Below, one piece after another: positions 52,955 through 63,286 of a stretch of DNA of 64,000 bases; position 1 is the stretch's first letter; each line of letters opens with the position of its first letter. The DNA is from Hyphomicrobium methylovorum. Lineage in GTDB: Bacteria > Pseudomonadota > Alphaproteobacteria > Rhizobiales > Hyphomicrobiaceae. The DNA is taken from contig NZ_QHJE01000001.1 of the NCBI RefSeq assembly GCF_013626205.1, positions 2,770,501 to 2,834,500 on the forward strand. The letters run 5' to 3'. The notes beneath the pieces are model-generated. The model saw only the letters and a list, made by a program, of their open reading frames with translations. It ran no database searches and had not been told where the DNA came from. The position numbers were made by a program, and so were the translations under genes.

Positions 52955-55663
52955 ATGGCACAGCCGGACACTGACGGCAAAAGGAAATGGGTCTACGCTT
53001 TTTCGCCAGGCGCCGCTGAGGGTGGTGCCGATATGGCGGAATTGCTTGGCGGGAAAGGTGCGAATCTCGCGGAGATGGCGCGGCTTGCGCTTCCCGTGCC
53101 GCCTGGATTCACGATCACGACCGACGTTTGTGACGCTTTTTTTGCGGCGGGCAACACTTTGCCTGAGGCGATGAAGGCGGAGGTGATGCGCGCGCTCGAC
53201 GGGATCGGCGAGATGGTTGACGCGCGCTTCGGCGATGAGAAGTGTCCGCTGCTCGTTTCCGTGCGTTCTGGCTCGCGCGCGTCGATGCCCGGCATGATGG
53301 ATACGATCCTCAACCTCGGGCTCAACGATCAGACGGTCGAAGGCCTCGCGAGGCTGACTGGCGATTCCCGGTTTGCTTTCGATAGCTACCGCCGCTTTAT
53401 CCAGATGTACGGGGATGTCGTTCTTGGCGTCGATCATGGCGCGTTCGAAGACATTCTTGAGAATTTCAAGAACCTTAACGGGTTTGCCGCCGATACCGAT
53501 CTCGATGAAGAGTCGTGGCGGGAGATTATTGCGGACTACAAGGCTGCGATCGAGCGCGAGTATGGCGCGCCCTTTCCGCAGGATACCAACGAGCAGCTCT
53601 GGGGCGCGATCGCTGCGGTGTTCGGCTCGTGGCACAATCCGCGTGCGAAGACGTATCGCCGACTGCACGATATTCCGGATGACTGGGGAACGGCTGTCAC
53701 TGTGCAGGCGATGGTGTTCGGCAACCTCGGAGACAATTCCGCGACCGGCGTTGCGTTTACGCGCAATCCTTCGAACGGCGAGAAAGACATCTTCGGCGAG
53801 TATCTGCCGAACGCCCAGGGCGAAGATGTTGTCGCGGGCATCCGCACGCCGCAGCCGTTGACGCGGAAGGGCGCGGGTGAAGCGTCCGAAAGCTCGCTCG
53901 AAGTTGCGATGCCACATGCGTTCGGCGAATTGGTGCAGATCTTCGAGCAGCTCGAGCATCATTATCGCGATATGCAGGATATCGAGTTCACCGTGCAGCT
54001 GGGTAAGCTCTGGATTCTGCAGACGCGTGCTGGAAAGCGCACGACGGAAGCGGCGCTCAAGATCGCTGTCGATTTTGCTGCGGACGGACTTATCAGCCGC
54101 GATGAAGCAATTCTCAGGATTGAGCCTGCGCAACTTGACCAGTTGCTGCATCCGGCGATCGATCCTGGAGCGGAACACGATCTGATTGCGCGCGGTTTGC
54201 CAGCCTCGCCCGGCGCGGCATCCGGCGAACTCGTCTTTCATTCCGAGATGGCAGAGGCGCTGAAGGCAAAAGGCAGAGACGTCATTCTGGTTCGCTCGGA
54301 GACGAGCCCGGAAGACGTGCACGGCATGCACGCCGCTGTCGGCATCTTGACTGCGCGAGGCGGCATGACGAGCCACGCAGCAGTTGTTGCGCGCGGGATG
54401 GGGCGGCCCTGCGTTTCCGGTGCGGGCACGCTCCGCATCGATGCGAACGCGGGCACGATGCGCGCTGGCGCGAGGATGTTCAAATCCGGGGACATCATCT
54501 CGATCGATGGCAGCACCGGCCGTGTCTATGCGGGCAAAGCAAAGATGCTGCCGCCGTCGCTGTCGGGTACGTTTGGCACGATGATGGAATGGGCCGACGA
54601 GGCGCGGCGCATGAAGGTGCGCACGAACGCAGACACGCCGCGCGACGCCAAGCAGGCGCGGATTTTTGGTGCTGAGGGCATCGGCCTGTGCCGGACCGAG
54701 CATATGTTTTTCGAAGAGAGCCGCATTCTCGCCGTGCGCGAGATGATTTGCGCGGAAGATCAGGAAGGCCGTCAGCAGGCGCTTGATAAACTTCTGCCGG
54801 TGCAGCGCGCAGACTTCGAAGAGCTGTTCGAGATCATGGCCGGATTGCCGATCACCATTCGGCTGCTCGATCCTCCGCTGCACGAATTCCTGCCGCACGA
54901 AGATCGAGAGGCTGCGCAGGTGGCAGCCGCTCTCGGAATGGACTTGGTGCGGCTGAAAACACGCGTTGCGGAACTCGAAGAATTCAATCCGATGCTTGGG
55001 TTCCGCGGGTGCCGCCTCGGCATCAAGTATCCCGAGATTACGCGCATGCAGGTGCGTGCCATCTTCGAGGCCGCGGTCAACGCGCAGAAGAAGACCGGCA
55101 ATGCTGTTCGTCCGGAAGTGATGGTTCCGTTCATCGGATATCGGCGCGAATTCGATATTCTTCGTGCTGTCATCGTCGAGACGGCGGAGGCGGTCAAAAA
55201 AGAAACCGGCATCACGATTCCTTACGACGTCGGCACGATGATCGAGCTGCCGCGTGCTGCACTGCTTGCGGCTGAGATCGCTGACGGTGAGTTGGGTGCC
55301 GATTTCTTCTCGTTTGGCACAAACGATCTGACGCAAACGGCGCTCGGGCTTTCACGCGACGACGCGGCGCCGATCCTGTCGAACTATCTCGAGCACGAAG
55401 TGATCACGACCGATCCGTTCGTTTCGCTCGATCTACCGGGCGTTGGCGAACTCGTGAAAATCGGCGTCGATCGCGGCCGTTCGGTAAAGCCCGACATCAA
55501 GACCGGAATATGCGGAGAGCACGGGGGCGACTCGAAGTCGATCGCGTTCTTCGAGGACATTGGGCTCGATTATGTGTCCTGTTCGCCGTTCCGCGTTCCC
55601 ATCGCCCGCCTCTCGGCGGCGCAGGCGACGATCCGCCGTCGGCTCTCCGGGAAGGCGAGCTAA
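52955..55663 (+). CDS. ppdK: Pyruvate, phosphate dikinase
   Basis: Reversibly converts pyruvate, ATP and phosphate to PEP, AMP and pyrophosphate in the cytoplasm, an anaplerotic or gluconeogenic step and a PEP source in C1 metabolism. 902 residues, the usual bacterial length. The N-terminal ATP-grasp domain opens with [24 protein letters not shown]; the phosphohistidine domain contains the swivelling His in [23 protein letters not shown] near residue 470; the PEP-binding TIM barrel contains [12 protein letters not shown] and ends with [18 protein letters not shown] five bases upstream fixes the start. A large antisense frame here is only a codon-bias shadow. Confidence 0.97.
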   Translation: MAQPDTDGKRKWVYAFSPGAAEGGADMAELLGGKGANLAEMARLALPVPPGFTITTDVCDAFFAAGNTLPEAMKAEVMRALDGIGEMVDARFGDEKCPLLVSVRSGSRASMPGMMDTILNLGLNDQTVEGLARLTGDSRFAFDSYRRFIQMYGDVVLGVDHGAFEDILENFKNLNGFAADTDLDEESWREIIADYKAAIEREYGAPFPQDTNEQLWGAIAAVFGSWHNPRAKTYRRLHDIPDDWGTAVTVQAMVFGNLGDNSATGVAFTRNPSNGEKDIFGEYLPNAQGEDVVAGIRTPQPLTRKGAGEASESSLEVAMPHAFGELVQIFEQLEHHYRDMQDIEFTVQLGKLWILQTRAGKRTTEAALKIAVDFAADGLISRDEAILRIEPAQLDQLLHPAIDPGAEHDLIARGLPASPGAASGELVFHSEMAEALKAKGRDVILVRSETSPEDVHGMHAAVGILTARGGMTSHAAVVARGMGRPCVSGAGTLRIDANAGTMRAGARMFKSGDIISIDGSTGRVYAGKAKMLPPSLSGTFGTMMEWADEARRMKVRTNADTPRDAKQARIFGAEGIGLCRTEHMFFEESRILAVREMICAEDQEGRQQALDKLLPVQRADFEELFEIMAGLPITIRLLDPPLHEFLPHEDREAAQVAAALGMDLVRLKTRVAELEEFNPMLGFRGCRLGIKYPEITRMQVRAIFEAAVNAQKKTGNAVRPEVMVPFIGYRREFDILRAVIVETAEAVKKETGITIPYDVGTMIELPRAALLAAEIADGELGADFFSFGTNDLTQTALGLSRDDAAPILSNYLEHEVITTDPFVSLDLPGVGELVKIGVDRGRSVKPDIKTGICGEHGGDSKSIAFFEDIGLDYVSCSPFRVPIARLSAAQATIRRRLSGKAS

Positions 55664-55727
55664 CGGTCGCCGTTCGGCTGTGTTCGGCGTGCTCTTCCGT
55701 TGGGAAAGCATTTTTCACGTTGGGTGC

Positions 55728-55762
55728 AAAAAAGAAGCGGCCGGAGTCTGCTCTGGCCGCTT
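55728..55762 (-). terminator. Terminator for minus-strand transcription
   Basis: On the minus strand AAGCGGCC (55762-55755) pairs with GGCCGCTT (55742-55735) around a 12-base loop and is followed by CTTTTTTG. It stops transcripts from the small membrane-protein gene at 55.8-56.0 kb before they run into ppdK. Confidence 0.85.
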
Positions 55763-55793
55763 GCGCGTTAGACCCAATCCGTGTGCGGCTTTA

Positions 55794-56015
55794 TCAAAGC
55801 GGGCCGTTCTCGCGGCGGTCGATATCGTCAAGACGCGGCTGGCGCGGGCGAGGGCCTTGGTTCTTCGGCATCAGCAACAGCCACAGGACGACGGGCGGAA
55901 CGAGGAAGCTCCACGCGGCCCAATAGGAGTAGTCACGATTCTTCCAGCCAGCGAGGATCAACGCCAGAACAGAGGCTGTGACCGCGCTAAGGCCCCAGAT
56001 CACAATCCACTGCAT
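55794..56015 (-). CDS. Small two-pass membrane protein
   Basis: 73 residues from the ATG at 56015 (an upstream codon at 56039 would add eight). Two hydrophobic helices (WIVIWGLSAVTASVLALILAGW and YWAAWSFLVPPVVLWLLLMP) are joined by a short polar loop, then a basic Pro/Arg-rich tail (GPRPRQPRLDDIDRREN). No family recognised. It lies downstream of nadC in the same direction and ends at a clear terminator, so it may be the last gene of that transcript or have its own promoter. Confidence 0.6.
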   Translation of the reverse strand: MQWIVIWGLSAVTASVLALILAGWKNRDYSYWAAWSFLVPPVVLWLLLMPKNQGPRPRQPRLDDIDRRENGPL

Positions 56016-56097
56016 TCCGCTTTCCTTTCGTAGGCACACCCGACGCTTCGTCCGGATTCCAGATTAGCGCGGAAAATGCGTAGCGAATGGGGCGAAG

Positions 56098-56994
56098 TCA
56101 ACACTCGGTCGAGGAGCCAGCGGTTGCGGCCAGGAAATCAAGGCCGAAATCGAATACTGGTGCGGAATGTGTGAGCGCTCCGACGGAAATCAGGTCGACG
56201 CCCGACTTCGCAATCGCGTTTACCGTCTCGAGAGTTACGCCGCCGGAGGCTTCTGTGAGGCAGCGGCCGGAAACGAGCTGAACAGCCTTCGCGAGAGTGG
56301 CGGGGTTCATGTTGTCGAGCAGCACGCAATCGACGGGTTCGCGCAGTACGAGTTCGAGTTGATCGAGCGTATCGACTTCGATTTCGATTTTCGTCATGTG
56401 GCCGACAGCAGCCTTGGCAGCGCGGATTGCTGGCGCGATGCCGCCCGCGGCGACGATGTGATTGTCTTTGATGAGGACAGCGTCGAAGAGGCCGACGCGA
56501 TGATTGAATCCACCGCCGCAGCGTACGGCGTATTTTTCAAATGCGCGGAGTCCGGGCGTCGTCTTGCGCGTGTCGACGATGCGTGCGCCGGTTCCGGCAA
56601 CGGCATCCACGTAGCGGCGCGTCAGCGTTGCGATGCCCGACATGCGTCCGAGAAAATTCAGCGCGACGCGTTCCGCCGATAGAACCGCGCGTGCGGGGCC
56701 TTCGATGCGTGCAACGACAGTGCCCGCGGTCACGCTATCGCCGTCGTTGATCGCTCTTGCGAAACGAATGCTGGAATCGAATTCGCTGAATGCGATCTCG
56801 GCGACGTCGAGACCCGAAACGACGCCAGGCTTTCGCGCCGCTATAACCGCTTTGGCGTGTGCATCGGCGGGGATCGTGGCATTGGTCGTGATGTCGCCAG
56901 CGAGACCCAAGTCTTCGTCCAACGCGGCGCGGACGGCGGCAACGACGAGCCCGTGCGGAAGCACGGGGAGATTTCGAGAGATCTTATTTGTCAT
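56098..56994 (-). CDS. nadC: Nicotinate-nucleotide pyrophosphorylase (quinolinate phosphoribosyltransferase)
   Basis: Converts quinolinate and PRPP to nicotinate mononucleotide, CO2 and pyrophosphate, third step of de novo NAD synthesis. 298 residues. Signatures include [18 protein letters not shown] near the N-terminus, [53 protein letters not shown] and [13 protein letters not shown]. The start overlaps the nadB stop (ATGA), so all three nad genes are translationally coupled or nearly so. It is last in nadA-nadB-nadC. Confidence 0.97.
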   Translation of the reverse strand: MTNKISRNLPVLPHGLVVAAVRAALDEDLGLAGDITTNATIPADAHAKAVIAARKPGVVSGLDVAEIAFSEFDSSIRFARAINDGDSVTAGTVVARIEGPARAVLSAERVALNFLGRMSGIATLTRRYVDAVAGTGARIVDTRKTTPGLRAFEKYAVRCGGGFNHRVGLFDAVLIKDNHIVAAGGIAPAIRAAKAAVGHMTKIEIEVDTLDQLELVLREPVDCVLLDNMNPATLAKAVQLVSGRCLTEASGGVTLETVNAIAKSGVDLISVGALTHSAPVFDFGLDFLAATAGSSTEC

Positions 56995-58649
56995 GGATGG
57001 CAGGCCGCCGGAGCGATCTCAAGCGGGGGAGGCGTTGCGATGGGCTCGACCATTTCGAGATCGTCGATTGTCATGAAGGTGCGCTGCGCGAGCGCCGGAT
57101 TGGTCTCGGGGTAATCGACACGATAATGACCGCCGCGGCTTTCCCGGCGGAATAGCGCCGCCATTGCGATCAATCGCGCCGTCAAAATCATGTTCGCCAA
57201 AACGGTATCGTCTTCCGATACGGCTTCGAGTTCCTTGAGGCGCAACAGAGCCGTTCTCAGTCCCTTGGCTGAACGCTCGACGCCGACATAGGTCGTCATT
57301 ACGTTGCGCAACTCCGACATCAACTTGTCCCGGATGGCCATGTCGACGGGGAGGGGCGGCGACACCCGGCGCGGTTCGACGATATGTCCGATGCGGATGC
57401 CCTGCAGGCCCGATCGTATGTCGGCGGCAACGCGTGCGCCGAACACGACGGCTTCGAGCAGCGAATTCGATGCGAGGCGGTTGGCGCCGTGCAGGCCGGT
57501 GGATGCAACTTCGCCGACAGCCCAAAGTCCCACGAGGCTGGTGCGTCCGCGAACGTCGGTTGCAATGCCGCCCATGTGGTAGTGCTCGGCTGGCGCGACC
57601 GGAATGAGCTCTTTCGTTGGGTCGATGCCCGCGCGCTGGCAATGGCTCCAGACCGTTGGAAACTCAGCTTCGAAATGTGCGCCGATGCTCTCGCGGCAAT
57701 CGAGATAGACGCTGCGGCCCGCGAGCAGTTCGTTGTGGACGGTGCGGGCTACGATATCGCGCGGCGCGAGTTCGCCTCGAGGATCGATATCCAGCATGAA
57801 GCGGTGGCCGTCGCTGTTGACGAGAATTGCGCCTTCGCCGCGCAATGCTTCAGTGGCGAGTGGGGCGGGATCAATTCCAGCGTCGATCGCGGTCGGGTGG
57901 AATTGCACGAACTCGGGGTCTGCAATGACCGCACCGGCGCGGGCTGCCATCGCGATCGCTTCGCCTTTGGCGTAGGACGGATTGGTCGTTAGCGCGAACA
58001 GCGCGCCGACGCCGCCTGTCGCAAGCACGACGGCAGAGGCTGGTACGAAAACAAAGCTGCCGCCACCGAGCGGTTCGGCACGGATGAGACGCACGCCTTC
58101 AACGCGGCCGTTGCTGGAAATCAGATCGTCGGCTTCGTAACCTTCCAGAACGCGGATCGAGGGCGTGGCGCGCACGGCTGCAATCAACGCCTGCATGATG
58201 GCGGCGCCTGCGCGGTCACCCGAAACGCGCACGACGCGTTTTTCCGAATGCGCAGCTTCTTTGGACAGAATGTAGTGGCCTTCGAGGTCGCGATCGAACG
58301 GGACGCCGTAGGTCAGGAGATCGCGGATGCGGTCTGGGCCTTCGTGTGCGACGATCTTTGCAACGGCTGTATCGACGATGCCGCCGCCAGCCTCGATGGT
58401 GTCGGCAGCGTGTTTGTCTGTGCTGTCGCCTTCGCCGACGGCGGCCGCGATGCCACCCTGTGCCCACATGCTCGATGCGCCTTCCCCGAGCGGGGCAGCG
58501 GCGATCACCGTGACGGGCAAGGGCGCCAGTTTCAGCGCCGTGAAAAGGCCGGCAAGCCCGGCCCCGATGATGACAATGTCACCGGAACCGGGTTGCGCTT
58601 CGAAGGCGGCGAAGGACGTGGCGCCCTTTTTTTCAGTGCCTAGAACCAT
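56991..58649 (-). CDS. nadB: L-aspartate oxidase
   Basis: FAD enzyme oxidising L-aspartate to iminoaspartate for NAD synthesis, cytoplasmic. 552 residues. It has the FAD-binding [13 protein letters not shown] at the start, [33 protein letters not shown] with substrate-binding residues, and [34 protein letters not shown] near residue 360-390. A helical C-terminal domain follows. It is 30 bases after nadA and overlaps nadC by four bases. Confidence 0.97.
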   Translation of the reverse strand: MVLGTEKKGATSFAAFEAQPGSGDIVIIGAGLAGLFTALKLAPLPVTVIAAAPLGEGASSMWAQGGIAAAVGEGDSTDKHAADTIEAGGGIVDTAVAKIVAHEGPDRIRDLLTYGVPFDRDLEGHYILSKEAAHSEKRVVRVSGDRAGAAIMQALIAAVRATPSIRVLEGYEADDLISSNGRVEGVRLIRAEPLGGGSFVFVPASAVVLATGGVGALFALTTNPSYAKGEAIAMAARAGAVIADPEFVQFHPTAIDAGIDPAPLATEALRGEGAILVNSDGHRFMLDIDPRGELAPRDIVARTVHNELLAGRSVYLDCRESIGAHFEAEFPTVWSHCQRAGIDPTKELIPVAPAEHYHMGGIATDVRGRTSLVGLWAVGEVASTGLHGANRLASNSLLEAVVFGARVAADIRSGLQGIRIGHIVEPRRVSPPLPVDMAIRDKLMSELRNVMTTYVGVERSAKGLRTALLRLKELEAVSEDDTVLANMILTARLIAMAALFRRESRGGHYRVDYPETNPALAQRTFMTIDDLEMVEPIATPPPLEIAPAACHP

Positions 58650-58679
58650 TGCCTCGTCTCCTCGCGTGTCTTGCCGACA

Positions 58680-59741
58680 CTAGTTGGTCAGATTGACCAT
58701 GCGCTCGACGGCGCGACGGGCACGCACGGCGACATCCGGATCGACGGTAACCTCGTGGCGCATTTCCAGCAGGCACTCGTAGATGTTCTCGAGGCTGATG
58801 CGTTTCATGTGCGGGCAGAGGTTGCACGGCCGGATGAACTCGACGTTCGGCGCTTCGACGGCGACGTTAGATGCCATCGAGCACTCAGTGACGAGCATCA
58901 CCTTGCGAGGCTGCTTGTCCTTTACCCACTGGATCATGTGCGACGTCGAACCGGTGAAGTCGGCCGCGGCGATAACGTCCGGCGGGCATTCGGGATGGGC
59001 GATGATTTTCAGGCCGGGCTCATCCGCACGCATCCGTTCCAGCTCTTCGCCGGTGAAGCGTTCGTGGACTTCGCAGGCGCCTTTCCAGGCGATGATCTCT
59101 ACCTTGGTTTGCGACTGGACCCACTTCGCCAGGTACTGATCGGGGATGCACAGCACGCGCGGTGCGCCGAGGCTTTCAACAACCTGGACCGCATTCGACG
59201 ACGTACACGTGATATCGCATTCGGCTTTCACGGCCGCAGACGTGTTGACGTAGGTGACGATCGGAACGCCCGGATAGGCTTCGCGGAGCATGCGCACGTC
59301 TTCAGGTGTGATCGACGAGGCGAGAGAACACCCTGCGCGCATGTCGGGAATCAGCACCGTCTTGTCCGGTGACAGCAACTTCGACGTTTCCGCCATGAAG
59401 TGTACGCCGGCCTGGACGATGACCTTGGCGTCCGTGCGTGCGGCCTCCTTCGCGAGCTGAAGCGAGTCGCCGCGGAAATCCGCTACGCCGTGAAAGATCT
59501 CAGGCGTCATGTAGTTGTGCGCGAGGATGACGGCCTGGCGCTGCTCTTTCAGGCTGTTGATGGATTTGATGAGCGGCGCATAGTGCGGCCATTCCATCGG
59601 GGTGATGACGTTCTTCACCCGCGCGTAGATCGGAGCCATTTCGGCTTCGAGCGCCTTGGACCAAGTGTACGCCAGCGGGGCTTTTGGAGCCGCTGCCGCA
59701 GGGGTTGGGCGACTCGTCCCGCGTGCCACAGTTAAGACCAT
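58680..59741 (-). CDS. nadA: Quinolinate synthase A
   Basis: 4Fe-4S enzyme condensing iminoaspartate with dihydroxyacetone phosphate to quinolinate. 353 residues. Cluster cysteines are seen in [18 protein letters not shown] and [29 protein letters not shown] and the GSTSHMIQW segment are family hallmarks. The ATG at 59741 follows GAGGAGGG about seven bases upstream. First gene of nadA-nadB-nadC; two palindromic operators lie just upstream, ahead of which is the regulator gene nadQ. Confidence 0.97.
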   Translation of the reverse strand: MVLTVARGTSRPTPAAAAPKAPLAYTWSKALEAEMAPIYARVKNVITPMEWPHYAPLIKSINSLKEQRQAVILAHNYMTPEIFHGVADFRGDSLQLAKEAARTDAKVIVQAGVHFMAETSKLLSPDKTVLIPDMRAGCSLASSITPEDVRMLREAYPGVPIVTYVNTSAAVKAECDITCTSSNAVQVVESLGAPRVLCIPDQYLAKWVQSQTKVEIIAWKGACEVHERFTGEELERMRADEPGLKIIAHPECPPDVIAAADFTGSTSHMIQWVKDKQPRKVMLVTECSMASNVAVEAPNVEFIRPCNLCPHMKRISLENIYECLLEMRHEVTVDPDVAVRARRAVERMVNLTN

Positions 59742-59760
59742 TCAACTGCCCTCCTCTGAT

Positions 59761-59785
59761 AAATATACTCGTTTCGAGTATATTT
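59761..59785. promoter_or_regulatory. Palindromic operator 1 of nadABC (NadQ site)
   Basis: AAATATACTCG-TTT-CGAGTATATTT, a perfect 11-base inverted repeat with three central bases, ending 20 bases before the nadA start codon. It shares ATACTC-N5-GAGTAT with a second copy at 59833-59851. Location between the putative regulator and its target operon points to NadQ as the binder. Confidence 0.85.
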
Positions 59786-59832
59786 AGGACGTAAATTGCG
59801 TCGGCACGTCCTGCCGTCTTTCCGCACACTGA

Positions 59833-59851
59833 AATACTCAAATTGAGTATT
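59833..59851. promoter_or_regulatory. Palindromic operator 2 of nadABC (NadQ site)
   Basis: AATACTCAA-A-TTGAGTATT, a perfect nine-base inverted repeat with one central base. Same ATACTC-N5-GAGTAT core as operator 1, centres 69 bases apart. It lies between the nadQ terminator and operator 1. Two sites could bind two dimers or support looping. Confidence 0.83.
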
Positions 59852-59880
59852 CTTCCGTGGTGTTAAGATAATGCAGGATC

Positions 59881-59922
59881 AAACAAAATTCCAGGGCCGC
59901 GGTTCCGCTGCGACCCTGGAAT
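59881..59922 (-). terminator. Terminator after nadQ
   Basis: On the minus strand ATTCCAGGG pairs with CCCTGGAAT, with additional pairing inside the stem, and is followed by TTTTGTTT. It separates the nadQ transcript from the nadABC promoter region. Confidence 0.8.
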
Positions 59923-59943
59923 CGTATCTTGTGATCTCGTCAA

Positions 59944-60996
59944 TTAGTTGCGCGCTGGTGGCGCTGAGACGCGCACGCCCGGTGCGGGGCGCTCCAGCAG
60001 TACATCCCGGCGGAAGCGGAACAATTTCGCGGGACGGCCGCCGGTGCGGGTTTTGACTTCACCCGTCGGTTCTACAAGGCCTGCGCCTTCCACCAAGCGG
60101 CGGAAGTTCTGCTTATGCAGATGCGGTCCGAGAATGGCTTCCACAGCCTTCTGCAGTTCGTAGAGCGTAAATTCGTCCGGCATCAATTCGAACACTACCG
60201 GGCGATATTTGATCTTGGCGCGCGTCCGGCTGATTGCCGTTGCCAGGATGCGGCGGTGATCGGATTGCATCGGAAGTCCAAGCTTAGGTCGCTCACTCCA
60301 TTCGCGAGCAGCGTTTCGCCCATCACGCAGAGCTTCTTCGGCCAAGCCCGACTCGTAGAGCAACTCGAAGCGCTCGAGCACTTTTTCTTCGTCCCACGCC
60401 ATGCCGTCGAGGCCGAAGCAGATACGCGCACGGTCAAGGCGCGCAACCGACTGACCCGGCTTTGCTGCCGTGGTTTTCTCGGCCCAGGCCTTCAGGCGAG
60501 GTTCGATTTCGTTGGAAATGATATCGGGCCTACCGCGGCGCCAGTCTTCCCAAGGGAAGTACTTATACCAGCTGCGCCACATCCCATTGGTCAGGCCATG
60601 GTGTCCAACAGCCTGTGTCAACGCCAGGTAGCCAATGGAGACTATATGCGGTGCGTCGTCGGCCGAGTCGGTGTGGCGGCCACGGTCGGCGAATGTATAG
60701 AGCTGCTCGGCGTAACCGAGTTCCAAACCGGTCTGATCGTGCACCCAAGCGCGTAATCCGCTCTCAAGTGTGCGATGCTCATGCGGATTAAAAGGTCCAA
60801 ATGGCAGAACGTCTGTTGCGCCAATGCTGTCTGGCTCACCGCGCACAACAAGCGCGACGGGCTCATTATCTGCCACCGCTACAATTGCGGCATTGAGACC
60901 GATACCGACGGCCAGAGCCTGATCGGCGTCAGCTTCGGAAGCCCGATGTGGTTTGTCGGGCGTCGGTTTTCTCCTGCCAGATAATTCCATGTTCAT
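59944..60996 (-). CDS. nadQ: NadQ-type Nudix/HTH transcriptional regulator of NAD synthesis
   Basis: Predicted repressor of nadABC sensing an NAD-related ligand. 350 residues from the ATG at 60996, preceded by GGGGAAG; an ATG at 61020 lacks such a site. The N-terminal ~200 residues are Nudix-like (LPFGPFNPHEHRTLESGLRAW) but the catalytic Nudix box is degraded, as expected for a ligand-sensing domain. The C-terminal ~80 residues form a winged helix (FELMPDEFTLYELQKAVEAIL, GAGLVEPTGEVKTRTGGRPA). It lies directly upstream of nadABC on the same strand, with two palindromes between. The NadQ name follows known alphaproteobacterial regulons; assignment is strong but the ligand is inferred. Confidence 0.88.
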   Translation of the reverse strand: MNMELSGRRKPTPDKPHRASEADADQALAVGIGLNAAIVAVADNEPVALVVRGEPDSIGATDVLPFGPFNPHEHRTLESGLRAWVHDQTGLELGYAEQLYTFADRGRHTDSADDAPHIVSIGYLALTQAVGHHGLTNGMWRSWYKYFPWEDWRRGRPDIISNEIEPRLKAWAEKTTAAKPGQSVARLDRARICFGLDGMAWDEEKVLERFELLYESGLAEEALRDGRNAAREWSERPKLGLPMQSDHRRILATAISRTRAKIKYRPVVFELMPDEFTLYELQKAVEAILGPHLHKQNFRRLVEGAGLVEPTGEVKTRTGGRPAKLFRFRRDVLLERPAPGVRVSAPPARN

Positions 60997-61105
60997 ACGT
61001 GTCTTCCCCGTGCTCCCCATTGGCGAGCTACTGGGGGATCGTGGCTATTTTCAGATTGAGGGGTATAACTAAATAGCCCCAAATTGCCCAAAAAACGCCG
61101 AATTT

Positions 61106-61714
61106 TCAGAGACTCACGAACTTCGTAAATGCGTCGAGAAAGCGTGTTTGCGCCGTGCTTGTCGGCCAGGGCGCAATCGATCTTAGATCGTCGTCGGCCG
61201 CCTTGGGAAGGGTGGGGCGACCAAAGTACAAATCTGCTTCCGCCTGTTCGAACCCCGCCAGCACCGTCGCTTCGTAGTAGGCCGCAATCGTGTCTGCCCG
61301 CTTGATGGCCGCAGTCACGGTTGGTTCAATTTTGTCGATGCCGAAGCGCTGGTGAATGGCGTCTAGAAGTCTTTGTTCGAAAGATTTGTAATCAAAACCG
61401 ATCGCGGCTTTGAACGGGCTGATGAGATCACCGACGACGTATTCCGGTGCATCATGCAGAAGCGCTGCACACTGTTCTTTTTTGCCGAAGCCCGGTTCGA
61501 TGATCGCGAGAATATCCGTCACGAGGAGACTGTGCTGCGCGACGGAGAACGCGTGTTCACCAACGGTCTGCCCGTTCCAACGCGCGACGCGTGCGAGGCC
61601 ATGTGCGATGTCTTCGATTTCGATGTCTTCCGGTCGCGGCGCGAGAAGATCGAGACGTCGGCCCGACAGCATCCGCTGCCATGCGCGAGGCGGCGCATTG
61701 GATGTGGCTGTCAT
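61106..61714 (-). CDS. HD-domain nucleotide phosphohydrolase, YfbR-like
   Basis: Metal-dependent phosphohydrolase, probably a 5'-deoxynucleotidase. 202 residues. Metal ligands are seen in GEHAFSVAQHS and the central HD of CAALLHDAPEYVVGDL, with a later Asp in KRADTIAAYYEA. The domain order matches YfbR/HD_3-type enzymes. Its start overlaps the stop of tag (ATGA), so ygfZ, tag and this gene form one operon. A role in nucleotide pool sanitation would fit the base-excision neighbour. Confidence 0.88.
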   Translation of the reverse strand: MTATSNAPPRAWQRMLSGRRLDLLAPRPEDIEIEDIAHGLARVARWNGQTVGEHAFSVAQHSLLVTDILAIIEPGFGKKEQCAALLHDAPEYVVGDLISPFKAAIGFDYKSFEQRLLDAIHQRFGIDKIEPTVTAAIKRADTIAAYYEATVLAGFEQAEADLYFGRPTLPKAADDDLRSIAPWPTSTAQTRFLDAFTKFVSL

Positions 61715-62322
61715 AGGTTTTCAATTCTGAATTTCTTCTGGAGCGCGGCGCAAGGCTTGTGGCGAAAGCACGTGACAAGGTGATCGTTCACCATGCCGGT
61801 CGACTGCATGAACGCGTAGAGCGTCGTCGCGCCGACGAAGCGAAAGCCAGCGGCCTTGAGCGCCTTGCTCATGCGTTTCGATGCTTCGGTTTCCGTCTCG
61901 ACCCCTTGCAATGTTGTGCGTTCATTGATTACGGGACGGCCGTCGACAAAGCTCCAAAGGAATTTGGCGAATGGAGTCTTCTCGCTTAACGCGAGGTAGG
62001 CTTTTGCGTTGGAGATCGATGCTTCGATCTTGGCACGATTGCGGATGATGCCTTCGTTCGCCATCAGCCGTTCGACGTCGTTGGCGTTCATCCGCGCCAC
62101 GCGCTCGGGATCGAAGTTGTGAAATGCTTTGCGGAAATTTTCGCGTTTGCGCAGGATCGTCAGCCAGGAGAGGCCCGCTTGAAATCCTTCGAGTGATAAT
62201 TTCTCGAAGAGCGCTCGCGGGTCCGTCATCGGGACGCCCCACTCTTCGTCGTGATAGCGCGCATATTCGGTCGCGTCTTCGCCAGCCCAAGAACAGCGCA
62301 CGAGTTTCGTTGTTTTGCTCAT
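61711..62322 (-). CDS. tag: DNA-3-methyladenine glycosylase I
   Basis: Removes 3-methyladenine from alkylated DNA, base excision repair. 203 residues from the ATG at 62322, which overlaps the ygfZ stop (ATGA); upstream frame is not protein-like. Family sequence: RCSWAGEDATEYARYHDEEW with a zinc-binding Cys and His at the N-terminus, EGFQAGLSWLTILRKRENFR with the helix carrying the catalytic Glu, and C-terminal zinc ligands in GMVNDHLVTCFRH. Length is normal for Tag. Translationally coupled to ygfZ upstream and to the HD phosphohydrolase downstream. Confidence 0.95.
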   Translation of the reverse strand: MSKTTKLVRCSWAGEDATEYARYHDEEWGVPMTDPRALFEKLSLEGFQAGLSWLTILRKRENFRKAFHNFDPERVARMNANDVERLMANEGIIRNRAKIEASISNAKAYLALSEKTPFAKFLWSFVDGRPVINERTTLQGVETETEASKRMSKALKAAGFRFVGATTLYAFMQSTGMVNDHLVTCFRHKPCAALQKKFRIENL

Positions 62323-63206
62323 GATTGCAGTGTCGCCGACGAACGCGCGCTTCGGCGATAGCGGTCTAGTGCATCGCTCTCGATCGTTATCGTCGTTCCG
62401 TGCGAGGTGAGAGAGAGGTTTTTTTCTTCCGCGTCGAGCACGCGATCGAGCCGGATAAGCGCGAGTGCGCGCGTGCCATCGACCGTGCCGACGCGCCCGA
62501 TCACCACGTCGCTCACCAAAACGTCGGCGCCCGATACGAGGGGCGAGGCGGCGCTGATCCTTACGACTCGTTTTCGTACGACGGTCTTGTTCTGCATGCG
62601 CGCAACGACTTCCTGGCCGACGTAGCATCCCTTGGTGAATGAGACGCCGTTAAAGAGATCGTAGTCGGCTTCATGCGGATAGGCGTCGCCGAATGCGTAA
62701 TCCTTTCCGCCCTCGGGCACACCGAGACGAACGCGCAGCGCGTCGTAATCGAGGTGGGCCAGTTGCGAAATCGATAGAGCGGGAACGGCGTCCTGCGTCA
62801 GCAGCCGAAAGCCTAGATCGCTGGCGCGAGGATCGGCAAAGAGGATGCCGCCGGCGCACGCCGCGAGTTGGTCAGCACTATTTCCCCAAAGCGCATGCAC
62901 CGAGTACTCCAGCGTAACGTCTGTAATGGTTACGTCGGCGCGTAGTTTGTACATCGCGAGGCGCTTGACGAGATCGGGCGCCTTTTCGGCCGCGACGTCG
63001 AGCAGATAGCCATCGGGGACGCGCACGACGAAAAAATCGAACAGAATTTTACCCTGCGGCGAGAGCAGTCCGGCGAAGCGAGCGGAACCTTCCGCCAAGC
63101 CTTCGATTTCGTTCGTAAATAGCCCTTGCAGCAGTTTTTCACTGTCGGGGCCTGCGACGTTGACGACGCCGCGGTCGGTCAGCCGCACGATGCTGGCGTT
63201 GGGCAT
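62319..63206 (-). CDS. ygfZ: YgfZ/CAF17-type folate-binding Fe-S cluster protein
   Basis: Tetrahydrofolate-dependent factor helping maintain Fe-S enzymes. 295 residues, GcvT-like fold. It begins IVRLTDRGVVNVAGPDSEKLLQGLFTN and contains the signature KGCYVGQEVVARM near residue 195-207, whose cysteine is essential in the family. The first of three genes with overlapping ends (ygfZ-tag-HD), and divergent from the dihydroorotase gene, with about 80 bases between start codons. Confidence 0.93.
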   Translation of the reverse strand: MPNASIVRLTDRGVVNVAGPDSEKLLQGLFTNEIEGLAEGSARFAGLLSPQGKILFDFFVVRVPDGYLLDVAAEKAPDLVKRLAMYKLRADVTITDVTLEYSVHALWGNSADQLAACAGGILFADPRASDLGFRLLTQDAVPALSISQLAHLDYDALRVRLGVPEGGKDYAFGDAYPHEADYDLFNGVSFTKGCYVGQEVVARMQNKTVVRKRVVRISAASPLVSGADVLVSDVVIGRVGTVDGTRALALIRLDRVLDAEEKNLSLTSHGTTITIESDALDRYRRSARSSATLQS

Positions 63207-63286
63207 AGACTCGCCTCGATTGCAAACGGAGCGAGAGTTACGTATGCGGGGTTATCGTTGATGGCAAGGGTAGGAGCGCCGCGCAG

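Noticed and set aside
52922-55336. An 804-codon open frame antisense to ppdK
   Set aside because: It mirrors the codon pattern of ppdK, is rich in Arg and His, has no domain sequence and no plausible start site; ppdK is certain.
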